64,000 nucleotides of DNA from Waddlia chondrophila WSU 86-1044. GTDB lineage: Bacteria; Chlamydiota; Chlamydiia; Chlamydiales; Waddliaceae. A program made the position numbers and the translations under genes. The stretch lies in the NCBI RefSeq assembly GCF_000092785.1, contig NC_014225.1, positions 1,625,340 to 1,689,339 of the forward strand, given 5' to 3'. Shown here in pieces: positions 62,586 through 64,000 of this stretch. Under the pieces are notes generated by a model. It had not been told where the DNA came from. It made no database searches and worked only from the letters and a program-made list of their open reading frames with translations. How positions within the stretch are numbered: the first letter of the stretch is position 1; every line of letters begins with the position of its first letter.

Positions 62586-62658
62586 CCAAATTTAAGTAAG
62601 GAATCCAGGGAGTGTCATTTGTTTAGCTAATTAATGGCATGGCCTAAAGGAGAAAATT

Positions 62659-63906
62659 ATGACATTTCTTCTTCCAGTAAAGATCGACGGAGCTGAATAC
62701 CAAGCGCATGCCGAGTACACAAGCAATGCCGTCGGCGAATATTATAAGGAAAGGCTTAAACCTTTTGCTGACGTCTTCAACTTGGGACTTAATGATACAA
62801 GCCCTGATACTGATGCGATTCGAGCCCTGATTGAAAACGGAACTTACCATACAGAGATGGAGACAGCTTTACAAGAACTCCTCGATCTCGCACAGAATGG
62901 AATCACAGATCCGAATGATCCGGTTGACCCCAACCGCAAGCATTATTTAAGTGTTGAAATGTCAGCTTCTCTTAACCAATTGATCAAAACGTTGAAAGCT
63001 GCCGGAGCTGATATTGATGTTAGCACCGGCACCGTAAACATTACTGCAAACAATGTCGTCGAGTGGAAAAGTTTATCTGTCAACTCAGACGCCATTCGTC
63101 AAGTGATCGCTTTTACACTCGATACAGCAGGAGATCAAAACAGAACCTTGCAGGCACTTGTTGAGCTGATCTATGTGAAAACAGGAAATGAGATTTTGAC
63201 CCAAAACCTCAACGATTTAGAAACTGCACTCTCCACGACAAAAGACTCTCTAAAAACATTGACGCAGTTGCAAGACCTGCACAATAAAATTGAAACAACA
63301 AAACAAGAACAATCATTTGTTTCTTTTGCTTCTCAAAACTACAGCGACGGAAACAATAGCAGACCAACTGCTTTTGTAGAAGGCAGCGGCTTTGATGGAA
63401 TTGCAGGACAGGCGTCCAAATTTTTTCAGGAGCTGCAGCCAACAGTGGATGTGAACAATTTGACTAATGCCGATACCGCTCTTTTCCTTGAGCTTAGAAA
63501 CGACCTCGTCCAGCAAATTTCCATCCTGACCCAAACCACTCCGGGAGCGGGCACTTCAGGAGAGGCAGGATCTCTTCTAGACAAATTGAAAACAGTAAAA
63601 AGCCATATCGACATGGCAATCGAAAAAGCCGGAGGCGTTGGAGATACAGACCAAATCAAACGAGCGTTGAGATATTGGATCCTCGACAGTCAAACAGACA
63701 ATGCAGAAATCGATGGGATTGAGCCCGGTCAAATACAAAGAGAAATCACCGCAGCCCTTTCTGCTGGACAATCCTTAAACGATAGCCAAAAAGAAGAGGT
63801 TAGGAGGTATTTATTTGTCTTTGAAGAGTACTATAAATCCGCTGCAGCCATTTTAAACAAGATCACCCAACTTCTTGAACGCATGGCTCAAGGAATTGCT
63901 CGATAG
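62659..63906 (+). CDS. 415-aa helical protein downstream of P2, candidate secreted protein
   Basis: Not recognised. The N-terminus is MTFLLPVKIDGAEYQAHAEY without a Sec signal; the protein is almost entirely helical with coiled-coil tendency (NLNDLETALSTTKDSLKTLTQLQDLHNKI) and a conserved-looking C-terminus ALRYWILDSQTDNAEIDGIEPGQIQREI ... QLLERMAQGIAR. Such all-helical polar proteins are common among type III secreted or tip-associated proteins; assignment is inference. A strong SD (AAAGGAG) precedes the ATG. Its own terminator follows at once. The 161-base gap from P2 holds a hairpin and small ORF. Confidence 0.7.
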   Translation: MTFLLPVKIDGAEYQAHAEYTSNAVGEYYKERLKPFADVFNLGLNDTSPDTDAIRALIENGTYHTEMETALQELLDLAQNGITDPNDPVDPNRKHYLSVEMSASLNQLIKTLKAAGADIDVSTGTVNITANNVVEWKSLSVNSDAIRQVIAFTLDTAGDQNRTLQALVELIYVKTGNEILTQNLNDLETALSTTKDSLKTLTQLQDLHNKIETTKQEQSFVSFASQNYSDGNNSRPTAFVEGSGFDGIAGQASKFFQELQPTVDVNNLTNADTALFLELRNDLVQQISILTQTTPGAGTSGEAGSLLDKLKTVKSHIDMAIEKAGGVGDTDQIKRALRYWILDSQTDNAEIDGIEPGQIQREITAALSAGQSLNDSQKEEVRRYLFVFEEYYKSAAAILNKITQLLERMAQGIAR

Positions 63907-63908
63907 CA

Positions 63909-63935
63909 AGATTATGCTTAATGCATAATCTTTTT
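63909..63935 (+). terminator. Intrinsic terminator after the 415-aa gene
   Basis: AGATTATGC (63909-63917), 5-base loop, GCATAATCT (63923-63931), then TTTTT. Begins 3 bases after the stop codon. The remaining 65 bases of the window hold an AT-rich TATAAT-like promoter region (TTATAATTAATATAGGGAG) for a gene beyond the end. Confidence 0.88.
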
Positions 63936-64000
63936 ATACTATATTAAATAAAATTTTATTATAATTAATATAGGGAGAAAAAACAATTATTACTAGTTAA

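Overview
The window is a segment of a chlamydial chromosome. It most likely comes from a Chlamydia-related family outside the Chlamydiaceae (Waddliaceae-, Parachlamydiaceae- or Simkaniaceae-like), but the species cannot be fixed from sequence alone. Several runs of genes follow the order I know from Chlamydia trachomatis: lptB / LptC-like / kdsA; rluD with two small genes, then parC-parE-hemA; nfo-murJ near rpsD; a CtcB/CtcC-type two-component pair; and pckG-mreB-SNF2 helicase-tRNA-tig-clpP-clpX. The ribonucleotide reductase small subunit carries the Phe-for-Tyr signature of the chlamydial class Ic enzyme. Insertions in this backbone (pseB, asnS, Maf-like glycosyltransferases, ankyrin protein, insertion sequences) point to a larger genome than Chlamydiaceae have.

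Layout. 1-8 kb: LPS transport and Kdo synthesis, folK, tRNA-Arg(TCT), khpA, dtd, an exported unknown, rluD, two small unknowns and recX. 8-14 kb: ParC/ParE, PseB-type sugar-nucleotide dehydratase, HemA. 14-18.6 kb: an EEP-fold hydrolase, asparaginyl-tRNA synthetase, endonuclease IV, MurJ. 18.6-22.5 kb: a 1268-residue chlamydial protein (P1) with helical repeats. 22.5-25.4 kb: rpsD and the two-component pair. 25.4-31.8 kb: a mobile region with two 1149-bp IS630-type copies, a 148-bp internally deleted derivative, an IS1634-like remnant, an ankyrin gene and a coiled-coil gene with a 126-bp tandem duplication. 31.9-40 kb: three consecutive Maf/DUF115 proteins, two with C-terminal MORN-like repeats, plus a small coiled-coil gene. 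40-43.2 kb: PD-(D/E)XK protein, long HPF, two tRNAs, recO, a DUF155 protein and yidD. 43.2-47.4 kb: a cobalamin riboswitch ahead of nrdAB. 47.4-57.7 kb: pckG to clpX. 57.7-64 kb: nested inverted repeats, a GNAT-like protein, a P1 paralogue (P2, 1179 residues) and a 415-residue partner.

Main points: (1) a cobalamin riboswitch heads a B12-independent, class Ic-type reductase operon; (2) three overlapping Maf-type transferase genes fused to MORN-like repeats sit in a lineage without flagella, with a pseB-like gene in the same window; (3) the IS630 full copy and its deleted derivative are the outer ends of a 4.5-kb composite-like segment, and removing that segment at its TA dinucleotides rejoins a split gene in frame; (4) P1 and P2 are giant paralogues at the two chromosomal neighbourhoods where C. 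trachomatis has DUF582 effector paralogues; (5) a G10 tract lies inside the LptC-like gene. Start codons were moved from the longest reading frame where a Shine-Dalgarno sequence or a tRNA overlap required it.
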